A DNA stretch of 64,000 bases from contig NC_135558.1 in NCBI RefSeq assembly GCF_964340395.1, positions 13,128,501 to 13,192,500 of the forward strand, read 5' to 3'. The notes beneath the pieces are model-generated. The model did not search any database. It was given only the letters and a program-made list of their open reading frames with translations, and was not told the DNA's origin. Of this stretch, positions 37,842-50,500 are shown in pieces. A program made the translations under genes and the position numbers. Numbering within the stretch: the first letter of the stretch is position 1; every line of letters begins with the position of its first letter. This stretch comes from Glandiceps talaboti (lineage: Eukaryota > Hemichordata > Enteropneusta > Spengelidae).

Positions 37842-40793
37842 GTGTATCTATCTATCTATACATCTATCTATCAATCTATGTATGTATGTAAAACATGTAT
37901 GTATGTATGTGTATGTATGTATGTATGTATGTATGTATGTATGTATGTATGTATGTATGTATGTATGTATGTATGCATGCATGTATGTATTGTAAGTAGT
38001 GAGTGCGTGCGTGCGTGCGTGCGTGCGTGCGTGAGTGAGTGCACGTATATTGGTATGTTGGAACGTTGTGTTGGTTTTGTTTAATGTTCTACCTATCTAT
38101 GTTTCTCTTTCTTTACAGCAAAGTCTTGTCTAAATGAGATACAACAACTTACCAGTGCAGTGTAGATGGCCAGGGCCCGCTGGTGGTCTGTGTCCAATCT
38201 CTAGGCAGAAGTCGTTGTTTTCATAGGTATCGCCTGGCGTAAGCAGTTCACTTGGATATATCTGAACGCAGAGGAAGCTGTAGTGGAAACAGTGGGCTCT
38301 ATCAACAGACACCGTACCAGTCAAACCAGTTATGTTCACTTTGCCAGCGTTAGCAAAACCACCCGATGCCTGGTGGTTGGGGATCGTCAGGTCAAATTGC
38401 TCAGACCGAAAAGTTGCTTTTTCTTCTTCTACATGGTCGGTGAAGTAAGTCTTAGCTGTGAAATGCGGTGTATTATTTGCCGTGGAGTGCAGATCAAGTC
38501 CTTTGTTTATAACCATCAAGTTTAATTTGATATCACTTGATTTACTTGGAAAGAACTCGGGCACTACATCATTGGTAATCCAATACATTTGGGCAGCGAG
38601 ATCTAAAGGTTTGCAACAACAAAAAACGAGAAAATAATTAATTATAAATAAATTGTGCAACATATATTACAACGAAAACCACGAAACCTGACACAAAAGT
38701 TGTCTGGCGCGATAAAATATCTTACTAACACTGTTACATTGTATAGTCTGGTTCAACAAAAACCTTATCAGCCAGACGATAAAATGTTGCACTGTTGGTG
38801 AGATGTTTGTTGCGCCAGACGAAAAAATGTAGTAGTGTTCAATGGTAAGATTTTTGTTGGGCTAGAAGATACAATGTAGCAGTGTTAGTAAGATTTTTGT
38901 TGAGCCAGACGAAAAAGTATAGCAGTAGGTTTAGCTGGTAAGATTTCTGTCGCGCTAGGCGTCCCTTTGTTTCAGGTCCCGTGATTTTCATCTTACTCAG
39001 TATTACATGAAAATTGAAAATACAGTAGTGTGTGTGCTATAAGAAATAACATGAATTCGTGTTCACGTATGAAGCTTGGAAAAGTGAATTTTATAGAGAT
39101 TTGTTTCTGTTGCTGTAGCTATACATGTTCAAGACATCACAATCTCAATCTCAGTTAAAATCAATGAAAAAATGCAGATGTTCTTGAAAAATATTTCAGA
39201 ATGATATTAAATACACCAATTTCAGAATCCAAGACAACAGTCGGACACTGAGCATTGGATAGGACAGTAAAATTTTTGTTGAATTCATTGAAAACGAACC
39301 CCAAATTCTAGTCTTTTGTTATTAAATCAAAAGGACCGGGAAGAAAATTCAATTTGTAAAGTTTTGACTTAAACGACTTTAAGGTGAAATTGTACCGCGA
39401 TATGGTTTAAGATTTCAGCAAAATACCATCATGTAATTTCGTTTAAAAAATATTGTATTCAGTGGCAAATTCCTTGATAAGTGTGGAGGTAAACCCCAAT
39501 GGTAAAAACTAACAGCGGTACCCAATTGTAGGTTTTTCGTTTTTGTCTTCTTTTTGATTTTAGGGGGGGGGGGTCATCTTAGAGTGTAATCCATCTTTCG
39601 TCACGCTAGATAATAAGATGCTAGACTGTGAGATACGTTGTGTCGCTCCGCCCTCGCCGATCGCGACCTCCTCTGGGCGCCCCATCATCACGGCGTACCT
39701 TACAGACTAACTAGATGTTGGCAAAAAAACAAGGTCGTAATGTTTTGACTAAAATGACACTTTAAGGTGATTCCATTGAATAGTAACTATACAATAAACA
39801 CAGTTATCTCACCAAGGTCTATCCTGTCAATATCCTTGATGACTCACTCCATTTTAGCTTGGACAAACAACGCATGCGTATTCGTGTACCACCATGTCAT
39901 CGGAATAATAACGACACGAAACTAGAACATAGAGTAATTATATAGGGCTTTTCTCGAAAATCTGCGTTTACTCTTACCCCGTTCTGCCAAAAAATCTTTA
40001 TGGGTACAACCGAAATTGAAACTGAATATTTTTTTGTAATTACATTTATATCGAAGGAACCAATTAAATCAAATGGGAACACAAAGGTAAATAAATGAGG
40101 CTGGTCGGATTTCATCTTAGGCCTCAAAAAATAATTGTTTGGTTCCGGTTATCCCCATCTAGCTTTTTACTGCAGACCCTAAACTTTTTTATGTATTAGA
40201 GAAAAAATAACGCAAAAATTGTGAACTCTCACGAGAAATGGCTGTACAGCTGATGGGAAGAAGTAAACAAAACAGAACCCGTTTGGAAAACAATAGAAAC
40301 AATGAACTAGACACTCACACAGAAAGAAAATATATATATAATACAATAAAATGAAAAATCTACCTTCCCCACCTATTCTAAAATTGACCGTAATCGGAAC
40401 CACACAATTTTTTTTATTGGGCCTTAGCTACATTTTCATTCTCAGAAAACACGGAGAAATCATTGCTACAAGTTTTAAAGATGTTTTCGTTATATCAATA
40501 CAGGTGATTCAAACAATGGGAAACGAATCACTGATCTAGGGACCCATGTGGGTGGGCTAGCTGTGTGGGTGCGCATAACGTGGTTTAGAGTATGGTACGG
40601 TAAGTGCGGACACAATGGTGCGTGGGAGCTGAAGGCTACTCAGGTACGCGGGTGATGCATACATGTACAATGTACCGATGACATCACCCTAAGTCTTGCA
40701 CGTGTTTAAATATTGTCCATACATACCTGGATTTGCTTTTGAGCACTGCGCAACGAATGCAGCCACTATCACCAAAAAGAGCTTGAACCCCAT
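36111..40793 (-). CDS. Secreted, probably GPI-anchored protein with two related Cys-containing domains, 4 coding exons
   Basis: Exons (minus order) 40793-40727, 38602-38153, 37474-37040, 36253-36111 join with every junction in phase 1, giving 364 aa. Exon 1 is nearly all a signal peptide (MGFKLFLVIVAAFVAQC). Exons 2 and 3 each encode one domain of about 145-150 aa. Both have the order Cys, Cys-(V/L)-x-(I/L)-x-P, an acidic/Asn stretch, Asp-(F/L)-Cys, and a final Cys. This resembles extracellular CARDB-like beta-sandwich domains with added disulfides, but I do not recognise a named family. Exon 4 encodes a polar linker, a small-residue region (DSDAA) and a hydrophobic tail (VSIAALLFSFASTTFL) that ends the protein, the classic layout of a GPI-anchor signal; a single-pass membrane end is the alternative, but there is no cytoplasmic tail. 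The function is unknown; it is probably an outer cell-surface protein. Confidence 0.82.
36716..36910. repeat. Inverted-repeat (foldback) element in an intron of the GPI-protein gene
   Basis: Left arm 36716-36772 (GGCAAATTTGGCAGAAGACG, AGGCATTCTGGGAA) is matched in inverse by 36863-36910 (TTCCCAGAATGCCTTGCTCA), with a spacer of about 90 bases. It lies between exons 3 and 4. Confidence 0.65.
37674..38042. repeat. Compound TGTC/GTAT/CTAT/GTGC microsatellite
   Basis: Blocks in that order, about 370 bases, in the intron between exons 2 and 3 of the GPI-protein gene. Confidence 0.95.
38725..38960. repeat. Degenerate minisatellite, cluster 2 (same family as 22862-23175)
   Basis: About five units share GTAAGATTTTTGTTGAGCCA then GACGAAAAAATGTAGCAGTG. 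It lies in intron 1 of the GPI-protein gene. Confidence 0.75.
38961..40116. other. Intron 1 of the GPI-protein gene; no feature recognised
   Basis: AT-rich, with a G-run at 39563-39573 and a GC-richer patch at 39640-39705 that shows no open frame or RNA-like fold I can name. Confidence 0.4.
40117..40426 (+). mobile_element. TAAGGCCTAAT MITE, copy in the GPI-protein intron 1
   Basis: Starts CTTAGGCCTCAAAAAATAAT and ends near AACCACACAATTT, TTATTGGGCCTTAG. It shares the interior words TTTTTACTGCAGACCCTAAA and CACCTATTCTAAAATTGAC with the other copies. Confidence 0.75.
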
Positions 40794-40831
40794 CTTTGTT
40801 ACGGTTTACAACAGAAACGATTGTATTATCT

Positions 40832-40897
<66 letters not shown>
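40794..40897 (-). promoter_or_regulatory. 5' UTR and possible UTR-intron acceptor of the GPI-protein gene
   Basis: Upstream of the ATG (minus strand) the sequence reads, going 5' to 3', a 32-unit TC run (GA on the plus strand, 40833-40897), then TTTCAG, then about 36 bases ending ACAAAG before ATGGGG. The TC run followed by CAG is a perfect polypyrimidine tract and acceptor (AG at 40831-40830), so the leader is probably spliced there. The upstream leader exon is not identified. Confidence 0.45.
40833..40897. repeat. (GA)n microsatellite
   Basis: About 32 GA units. On the minus strand it forms the polypyrimidine tract before a CAG acceptor. Confidence 0.95.
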
Positions 40898-40899
<2 letters not shown>

Positions 40900-43035
40900 T
40901 TAATATGTTTAGATAAAAGACTCGGCACACATTTATCAAATGTCTTCTTTTGTCACATGAGTAAAGACGTACAATGAAAGAGGTACATATATATATAAGA
41001 ACAAACAAGAAGTTCAAATACATTGCAACTATTGTGTCACGATTTTGGTGTTGCCATTTCCTCAGTTTATCCCTTGATTCACTCCTTTAAATTTCATTTC
41101 GTTTTGTTTCTATTTTTAGCCCGTCCTCCCTTATTTGTGTACTTGCTGTTTGATATTATAATCGCCAACGGTCGGTTACAGAAAGTATGTAACTTAACTT
41201 TTGTTCCAAACACATCTTGAAAATTTTACCTAAAATTTTCGACTGCACACTTCAGTCTTTGTCAACAGATTGTCATTTCAATAGAGCGTATATTATACTA
41301 CTCTTTGATAGACATCAAATTTATCAATTTACGAAAGTATCTTTCTTTTTGAATAGTAGTTTTTATAGGATATTACGTCATCATACACGAAATAAGAAAA
41401 ATTCCAATGACTGAATAGTATACTTGAAATATTGGCATTAGGCCTACATTACGTCATAACTATGAAGTGCGCAAGATTCTTGTCAGTCGTTTAGGAATTA
41501 TTTGAACTGGCGTATTACAATGTATTACGTGTAAGAGGATTTGACAAATCCGGATCGGAGACAAGAAGTGCCTGTGGGTGACGTGAAAGGTTAAAGTTCA
41601 TTGTCATGTCAGTTTTCTTGACTCTCCTCAAGTGTGTTTGGTTTGTGATATTTCAAGCATTCCGTGTTCCAGGTGTAAGTACTGTACGCTGTAAGCTGAA
41701 GTTGGCTACAGGTCGTTAAAATATTCTATACTTTTCCCACCCTTTGAACAAGACGAACGCTGGTCTGTAAATGTAAAAGTTGCGCAACCGAACGCAAAAA
41801 TAACACGCTCGCTTCAATTGGTCAATTTTTGACTCTGAAACAAGTTGAACCAAAATATGAAATAGAACTTGTGATTGGTAGAAATGCAGAGACCCTTTAC
41901 TTACTTTGGTTGATGTCACTGCCTGGTACAACCCGTATACTTTTACAACGACACTTGAATAACTCATCCGATCTGAATGAGCTTTATTTCTGGATAAAAC
42001 TACTTCTGAGTTATCCAGTTGCATGTTAATCAGTAACTTTTTTGGTTGACTGTATACCTTTATTGGATTTGCGTTAGCAGTCTGGGTCATACCCTAGGGC
42101 CCTCCCCCGGTCCGCGGATACTTTACCGACACAATGTTCTAGTCATCACAAATAATTCTGTTTCTGGGTTTTTACACCCGAAGTGACCTGGAGGTGGTTT
42201 GTCGACGTGTGTAGCCTAACTAATTTATTGTTGACAATGTCATCCTGTGGAAATTGGAGGAAATTGTAGTCATATAGCTAAGCGTCCAGTGGTAGCAATA
42301 TGGCGTCTAAATATGATTTATATTCGTACATAGCAATTTTCATATTAATATATATTAACTTCTTCACGTCATAATAGATATTACCACATATGATCAAAAT
42401 GTTATTCTGAGCTCGGTTTCAAATTGTGCTTTTTTATCCGGTTTGTATTGTATTATATCACCAAAGATGCCGTATATATATCGCCTTATCCAGTTTCGTA
42501 ATGATACTCGACATGTTTACAGCGCTAATCTCTCTTAAAAATCTGCGTTGCCTCTTCAGAAACCACAGAAAAACAGGCTTGTCAAAATTAATCAAACAAA
42601 CAAGACACACCATTGTGTGGTGTTTTTTTTACAGGTTGTTTCATAGGATTGGTATGCCAAAGCGTGGGTTGTCTTATTTTCTCAATTTTGACTAAATGAT
42701 ACGCAGTAAATTTGACAATGACTCAAAACTGCGGCGATAGTTTCTATTACATCAATTAAGAATCACAGGTTTTTTTCCACACTTAGTTCTGAATACGTTT
42801 TGGCGCCAAACTGAGATGCAGACGACACCTGTCACTCGAAATGAATTACGACTACAAGTCTGATTACTAGTAAATGATGCACCGATTTACAATTTAACTA
42901 AGTTGAGCACTTTGTCAAACAGTAACTGGGAATGTGATCATGTTAACTATATATCCAGTATTTTCTCAGCTTTCAAATTTCAAAATTGTCTTTCTTTGTC
43001 AGAGAAATGGTACTAGTATATAAAGTGTATGCTGT

Positions 43036-43087
<52 letters not shown>

Positions 43088-45999
43088 GAAGATGGCATCG
43101 TTGTTACAGTGAAACAAGTACGAATGCATACACGTTGTTGTTGTTGATATGTTGTTTTTCATATTTTAACTGAAACTTTCCAAAATTTACCTTTAGATTT
43201 GATTTTTTTCGAGAAACGTTGACGTAGGCCAACTTGAGTTCTCTAAATTTTGATAACTTACATAAGACCCATCCTATATCGTATTCATGTTAATTTTTGC
43301 CCAGAAAAGAGTATAGAATATCAATATACCATCGCCAGGTTTATTTATGCAAATATATTCTACTATCCAGATGTTAGAGGCACTCTTTAGGTTCAACCAG
43401 ATCTCACTGTTAGTAATTATGGCCAGAAATCTGTCAGTAAGCGGTAATATAGCCCATAATAATTCTTCATATGAAACAAAAATGTCGCAGAAAATATGTC
43501 CAGATTAGTAACACTTACAAAAAGCCTCGGCCAGAGATTTGGTTATCTGGCTTCAAAATGTCTTTTCTCAAGACCAGTATTCTGAGTCAGACTCGAGCTC
43601 GAATAGCCAAGTCTCTGAACTAACTTCCAATGGGTTCAAACGGTGGGTATCAGTTCAAGCGCGGTCAAAATGATAACACGCCTCTACAAACGAGACGACT
43701 GGTATGGGGCAAGGGACTTTCGTGTTGCAGCTTGGGATGCCAATTTATTTTTCAGTGTGAGGCAGGAAAATTGGAAGATGCTAGGCCTTGCAGCCTATTA
43801 TACGGTTACAGCACATTGAGCGAACCTATATACCATCACCCCCAACCCCCACACCCCACCCCATACCTCAACCCCCCCCCCCACACACACACACACACAC
43901 CTACAAAAATATTGCGTTTTATTCATTAACAACGGTATTATGATCGCAGGGAGAACACATTTCTGTCGTAATGTTTCATTTTAAATAATCAAACTACTCT
44001 CATTGCTGCAACGTTTGGTTTGCCGAGCTAAAAATTTAAGATGTTAGATGTTCAAACAGTTTAATCTACTGAGTAGAATTATCAACAAACTTAATTTCAT
44101 CAATCAACCGTGCAATAAAATGTCATAAATCAAATAACGCCTTGACCTTCAGTTTTATCTCTTGACCATGATGTTTGACATACATGTTTCGTTACTTTTG
44201 TTTTGGGAGAATGGAATTATTCGGAATTTCGAAAGTATTATCTTTTTTCTCGTCATTAATATATCTCCAGAAGTGGAAAATGAAACTTTTTTATTAAGTT
44301 TAACAATTTCACACTAATGATGCGTTCTGTAAGTTTATTTAGATCACCTAATTTTAAAGCGGGAATAAATAGACTCTCGAGGTGGTGATTTATATATAAG
44401 TACGTGTATATCTCAAATCGCTATAAATTTCGAATTGTTCCAGAATACCATTGTATAATAAAACAAGCCTGCAGTGATTTCAGTAGCCTACAAGTTCTTG
44501 TACAATTTCTTTCTTTTTCAAATAACTTATTCCCGGTGACATTCTATATTACTTGAATACGAAGATTTCAAGTAATATGCATTATCTTTGGAATTTGACA
44601 ATTGGTTGATATATAAGTGACAGATTTGCTACAAGTGTGTCACGGTGGATTTGAACTGTATTTGACAGGAATGCTAAATATTTGTTGAAGTGGCGTTAAT
44701 GTTGTAAATGTTTTACGAGTTACTACATTCTACCCTCTCGGCAACGGGTATACACTTTTATATCTGAACTCGAAGAATATTTCCTTTGTTTTACTTTACT
44801 TTAATTTACTAGAAGAAATGATTGGTTGTACGGCTACATTTTAAAAAAATGCTACATGTATATGCCAGACCTCGTGTGTTTCCGAACAAAGGCGTCTCTC
44901 TCTCTCTCTTTCTCTTGAAGGCAACGCGTACTAGCTCTTGACTTCAGGATATGATTTATTCATAATAATGTAGTCATACCGAAACTCGAACTTTGGACCT
45001 GTCTTTACTTTAATGGAGGCCGTTTACAAGGTTGTAAAATGGCAGCTTTTTTTTCATGAAACCCTAAACTAAAGTCATACAAAATTACAACAAATCCTGT
45101 TAAATTGTATTCTTCATACTACCCACAAAGAAGCTAAAAAAAACTTCCAAACGATATTACTGACTTTTATACACATGTCCAAGCCATCTTTTGTTTCACA
45201 CAAGCACAAAGCGCGTGTTCAGTCGTTACGTGTCCCATCAACGTTTCTCTCAATTTTTAAAAAAATAGTCTCATTTTACCAGCATTTTAGATAATAATGT
45301 TTCAACTTACCACAGTGAAGACAACGGTTCCCCTTTGCAGTAAAAAAGACCTTAGGAATCCTGGTTTTCTAATAGATATAGATGCTTCAAGCAGTTGGAA
45401 TTCCTTCTTATTCTGCTAGCAGGTGATAATTCCTTGCTACACCCAAGTAACTGTGCCTTATATGTACACCCAATGTGTAAATTCCTACCTCACCAACGAC
45501 TAACCCCCAACTCAACTACAGCGCATGCGCGTTCAAATAAAATAACCCGCCAACTCCTGAATTATTCACAACTATATCATTTAGTAAACAGTGACGTCAT
45601 TGTTAAATGGCCTCCAAAGGACAGTAACTAATCAGATATTTACATATTTTGTGTTTGATATGAATGATAAGAGACCACGCTGGTTTAAAAATTGTCATTA
45701 ACTTCGGACATGTGTCATTGACTTCTCGGGTGTCCTTTGTAGGGTGACTGACTCTCGTCCAAGTACCTCCTCCCCCTCCCTGTTGCCCAGTGATAGTCAT
45801 GCATATATTCAACTACATTGCCATGTGGGCGGTGCTGCTATATGCTATCGAGCCAAGTACAGCATATGCGATTAAGTTGGACTTGGCGTACTTGGACGTA
45901 TCGAGGAACTACAAGTAACAACTTGAAGTTATTCTAACAACTGCCTAGAGTAGTACAACCACCTGTTACATTTGTTTGAACTATAAAATTTAACGATTA
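40898..45999. other. Intergenic; no gene recognised
   Basis: Open frames (41716-42090 minus, 42426-42695 plus, 43630-43929 plus) lack family motifs and splice support. A (TTG)n run lies at 43037-43085 and a CCCA/CA-rich patch at 43840-43902. The 5' leader exon of the GPI-protein gene may lie here but is not found. Confidence 0.45.
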
Positions 46000-46017
46000 T
46001 TAATATGCATGTTTTAA

Positions 46018-46248
46018 TGTATGTATGTATGTATGTATGTATGTATGTATGTATGTATGTATGTATGTATGTATGTATGTATGTATGTATGTATGTATGT
46101 GTGTGTGTGTATGTATGTATGTGTGTGTGTGTGTATGTGTGTATGTATGTATGTATGTATGTATGTAGGTATGTATGTATGTATGTATGTATGTATGTAT
46201 GAATGAATGTAAGAATGTATATTGTATGTGTGTATGTGTGTATGTATG

Positions 46249-46282
<34 letters not shown>

Positions 46283-46316
46283 TGTATGTATGTATGAATG
46301 AATGTAAGAATGTATG

Positions 46317-46350
<34 letters not shown>

Positions 46351-46502
46351 TGTATGTATGTATGTATGTGTGTGTATGTATGTATGTATGTATGTATGTA
46401 TGTATGTATGTGTGTGTGTGTATGTATGTATGTATGTATGTATGTATGTATGTATGTATGTATGTATGTATGTATGTATGAATCAATCCATCCATCCATC
46501 CA
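46018..46502. repeat. Long (GTAT)n microsatellite ending in CCAT
   Basis: About 480 bases of imperfect GTAT with GTGT and GAAT interruptions. A repeated AATGAATGTAAGAATGTAT word (near 46201 and 46296) suggests internal duplication of a larger block. Confidence 0.95.
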
Positions 46503-47214
46503 GATCCACCTATCTAGACTATTTATCTATTTACCCCCCCCCCCTCCCCATTATCCACATACAATATAATCATGCCTTATTCACAAAATAAAAACACGAG
46601 GCAAGCCAAGCCCAAATTATTTTAATTGTACCGACATCCATGATTCTACTAGTAATATTAGTCTCGATTTTTTTTAGCAACCTTTTATAGTAATTTTAGT
46701 AATGACTTCGTGATTTTTGTAATAAATGATACGTGTGTAGAAAACTAGGTGCTATTTACAATAGCACATTCTGTTATTTTCTAGAAAGACTACAGTTGTA
46801 ACAATACCATATATGTCATTTCGTCGGCAAAGGTCAACAGGTGACCTTTTAGCCTTCCATGATGTCATCCCGTCGGCATCAGATATCAAAGTTCATTGTG
46901 TACATCACGTGGTCATCCTTAATAGACATATTAATACTGACAGTATCCAAGACCATCTAAGGCCAGAAAAAAAATGAAGTTATTCAACAGGCCTCACCTA
47001 CCCATTTTTGATCATATCTAGGCTACTTCAAATTTTTTATTTGGATTGGCATTCACCTTCATGACACCGCAAACGCCAGCAAATCAGTGGATGCTGAACT
47101 ACGATGCACGGTTTGTTTTTAAATTATATTTTTTTCTTAATAGTTTTCTGAACAATACATTTGAATTTATTGCGTCTAAAAATGGAGATTTCAAAATAAA
47201 ATTTATTTGTGTAC

Positions 47215-47610
47215 TAAGGCCTAAAAATTGCTTGGTTCTGGTTGCCCGATCCCACTTAGTTTTTCACTGCCGACCCTAAACGTGTGTTGTTGTTGTTTTA
47301 CATATTCGAGAAAAGATTAATACAATTTTGAAGTCTCGCAAGAAACAGTTGATGCGGAAACTGACATCAACTTGTTAGTAAAAAGACAATATAAAACTGT
47401 AGTTCTTCCAATCTGTAATGGCTGTACATGTGATGGGAAGAAACCAATAACACAGTGACGATATGGAAAACAACGGAATACATAGCTACCTGAACTAGAC
47501 ACTCTCACACATGAAAACGATTAAAATAAAATAAAATAAAAATCTACCAACCCCACCCATTCCAAAATTGAGCGTAATTGTAACCACACAATTTATTTTA
47601 TTAGGCCTTA
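47215..47610 (+). mobile_element. TAAGGCCTAAT MITE, full-length copy (396 bp)
   Basis: Begins TAAGGCCTAAAAATTG and ends TTATTTTATTAGGCCTTA. The terminal inverted repeat of about 29 bases includes the complement of AACCACACAATTTATTTT. No coding capacity. Confidence 0.8.
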
Positions 47611-48012
47611 CTGTAGAACTGGTGGCAGGAAGCTATTGTCATACAACCAGTAATGATAAGGGTGGAAATGACTGCAGTCTGCCGGTATGTAGACTATGGC
47701 ATCAGTACCGGTAACGTATGGCTCATTGTCATACGTACAGTCTTGTCCAGTCATTGTAAAATAAATTGACCTACCTACCTACCTACCTACCTACCCACCC
47801 ACCCAGATATTTGGCTAGTTGCATGGTTTGCCTGTTGAACAGCTATTTTCATTTATCTATGGTGTTATTCAAGATAAAATCAAATAAATTATTTAGTTTT
47901 AGTATATTAAAGAAATATCAGTCGATTTGATCCATTCAGTCAAACTAATCTGAAGATTTGTGAATTATATACAAAAAATTTAAATGAACTCGCTCTCGGT
48001 AATTCAAATTGC

Positions 48013-48018
48013 AACTCA

Positions 48019-48075
<57 letters not shown>

Positions 48076-48260
48076 CCAACCAACCAATCAACCAATCAAA
48101 TAAACAAAGAATCAATCATAAAGAATTTCTATAGCGCCAGATTCCAAAAGATAAGTTCTGTTCAATGGCACTGAAAGGTTCATTCCACACCGTTACTAGT
48201 TTGAAAAGATGTGCTTTCAATTTGTTCTTAAAAGTTTCCAGATTTGATGACTGACGAATT
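48013..48260 (-). pseudogene. LINE 3' end with (TGATTGAT)n tail
   Basis: On the minus strand, a frame reading LETFKNKLKAHLF, KLVTVWNEPF and ending IWRYRNSL then stop matches the last residues of CR1/L2-type LINE ORF2 (FKxxLKxHLF). It is followed by TGGCGCTATAGAAA and then a GATT tetranucleotide tail (AATC at 48018-48108 plus). This is a 5'-truncated insertion. Confidence 0.65.
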
Positions 48261-49818
48261 TCTTGTCAACCTAGTAGGTTATAGCGATAGCTAAGGCTTA
48301 GCAACTGTATCCTCAAACCACATTGATAATTTAGTGGTCTGAGCTGTATCTCACCGCCGCAAACTTAGGGATCGGTCAGCTTCTCCAGCCTTGGGGGGAC
48401 TGTGACTTCTTAAAGTGGGCCGACAAAAAGTCACTGAGACCCCTATCTGTAAAACCAAAAACAGGCTGACCCCCCCCCCCCGTCACTTAATTCTAAAACA
48501 TGACCCCCCCCCCCCTCCGTATATATAATATTCACATGACAGGTATTTTTTATCGTGACTACTTGACTGTCTTGCATCTAATTTATAAGATCCCGGGATT
48601 GCACTATCATAATTATAATTATTGACTACACAAGGTAAGTATATTCCAAGAGGAGTTTGATAGCATCTTGACAGTGAAAGGCAGGAAAATGACCCCCAGA
48701 AGCCCTGGAGGTTTTTAACTCTGAAGTCAATTTTGAGACTATTTAGACATTTTCAGAAAATAATTTCCAAGCTTTACAAGACAGCACCAACATGTAAAAA
48801 GCAACTACATAGGGTTGAAATATTTTTGAAATTTAGTTTTATAGCATCTTGACAGTAAGACTGAGGGCGGGAAGAGCTTGAAACTGGGATATGTCCACCT
48901 CATGTGGGGGGGGGGTGTCCTAGGGAGTCTCCCTATAGAAGCCCTGGAGGATTTTTACTCTTAAAGCCATGATTTACAAGACAGCACCATCAAGTATCAG
49001 AAACTATTCTTTATAACTTACATAGGGATGAAATATGTTCTTAAAAAGTTAAATGACATCATCATATGCACGTAGTAAAGGTCAGCACATCTAATGGTAG
49101 TATCATTGGTAGGGGAGATTTGGAGTTTAAGGCTATCTTGGCAAACATTTAACATCTTTAAAAGACAACACTATCTCAAATTAGCATAGGGTGAAACTAT
49201 TTAAGAAAAGTTTAATACCAATATAATAATAAAAAGGTTGTTGGTGCATTTGATTGTTTGTTGAATGCACGAGTGACCTCTGGGAGTGAGAGAGTCCTTG
49301 GGGTTTCCCCCTAGCAGATCTGCATTTTTTTCTTCTATTAAGGCAATGTTTAGGTTATCCATAGCCTTTGAGGTAATATTTCCAAGCTTCGAAAAGCCAA
49401 CGTAAATGTAAGTTTTAAATAAGTTTCCCATGTCACATAAAATTGGGCCCGTAACATTGGTATAGGGACATTGATATTGCATGTTACCATGTATAGTGAA
49501 TCGAAGTCACTGGTATGTTAGAGAACTTCAAGTGGTCATACTTAGTGTATGATAGAAACTGGAATCTGATGAGATGTGGTGATTTGTAGTGTCGATAACA
49601 TGTAGTGTCCAAAATAGAAAGTGTATTAATCCCTTCTGACAAGTTCATAGTGACGAGTAGAACAATTTAGATTAAACTTAGCTATCTATGAAGATTACCA
49701 TTACGAAACCTTGAAGTTCACTTTTGCCCCAGAGTGCAATATAAGTGAAGCATTGATTGTGAAACAGCCAGGCATTTACATGACATGTTCTGTAACTAGT
49801 GTGGTAGCTAAGTAATAC

Positions 49819-49856
<38 letters not shown>

Positions 49857-50500
49857 TTATGTTTGAACTAATAAAAATAAGTGATATTGAATTGATGTAA
49901 GAAACAGGGACAAGAACAAATAGTTACATGTACCACATTTCAGACAAGGCCATATGCCATTGTAGAAAAGGATTTTTTTCTTCCATCACAATCCAAAACA
50001 CAATGATCCCCCCCCCCACCCATCCACAATTTTCAAAACAGCATGACCCCCCCCCCCCCCACTGCCAATTTCAAAAACAGGGTGACCCCCCTCCAAATCC
50101 ACCGCCACCCCCACCCCCGCCACCCACCCCGGCCGAAGAAACTGACCGGTCCCTTATGATCGCGAATTTTTTTTTCGTCGTTTTTCTAGCAGAACAACAT
50201 GCACAGACTTGCAAAAGTGCTGTAATATTGTCCATTCGATTTCTAGATCACTCTTAGAGTGGTCTTAGATATGTTCAGAATTTCAGCCTCACAATTCTGT
50301 CAGAAAGTTTTTTGACACTGAAATGTTCCGTTGCATACCAGTCCTGAAAATTTAGTACACGAATTGGGAACTTGAATTGGGGCCTAAATTTCTCGCATTG
50401 ACATGCACAAGCGTAAATCTGAGAAAAACAAATTTAAGTGAATTGGCTGTATTCTTTGAATCGATTTATTGCGATTTTTGTACTTTATTAGGCCTAATAA
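48261..50500. other. Intergenic; repeated poly-C stretches, no gene recognised
   Basis: TGACCCCCCCC-type runs at about 48469-48515 and 49989-50135, with similar words between them (AATTCTAAAACATGACCCC; TTTCAAAACAGCATGACCCC), suggest a degenerate C-rich repeat. The two stretches at about 48650-48990 share AGCATCTTGACAGT and AGAAGCCCTGGAG. A GTATAT hexamer run lies at 49819-49855. Confidence 0.4.

Noticed and set aside
43630-43929. 99-codon plus-strand frame
   Set aside because: It ends in a CA/CCCA microsatellite and has no recognisable domain or splice-consistent neighbours.
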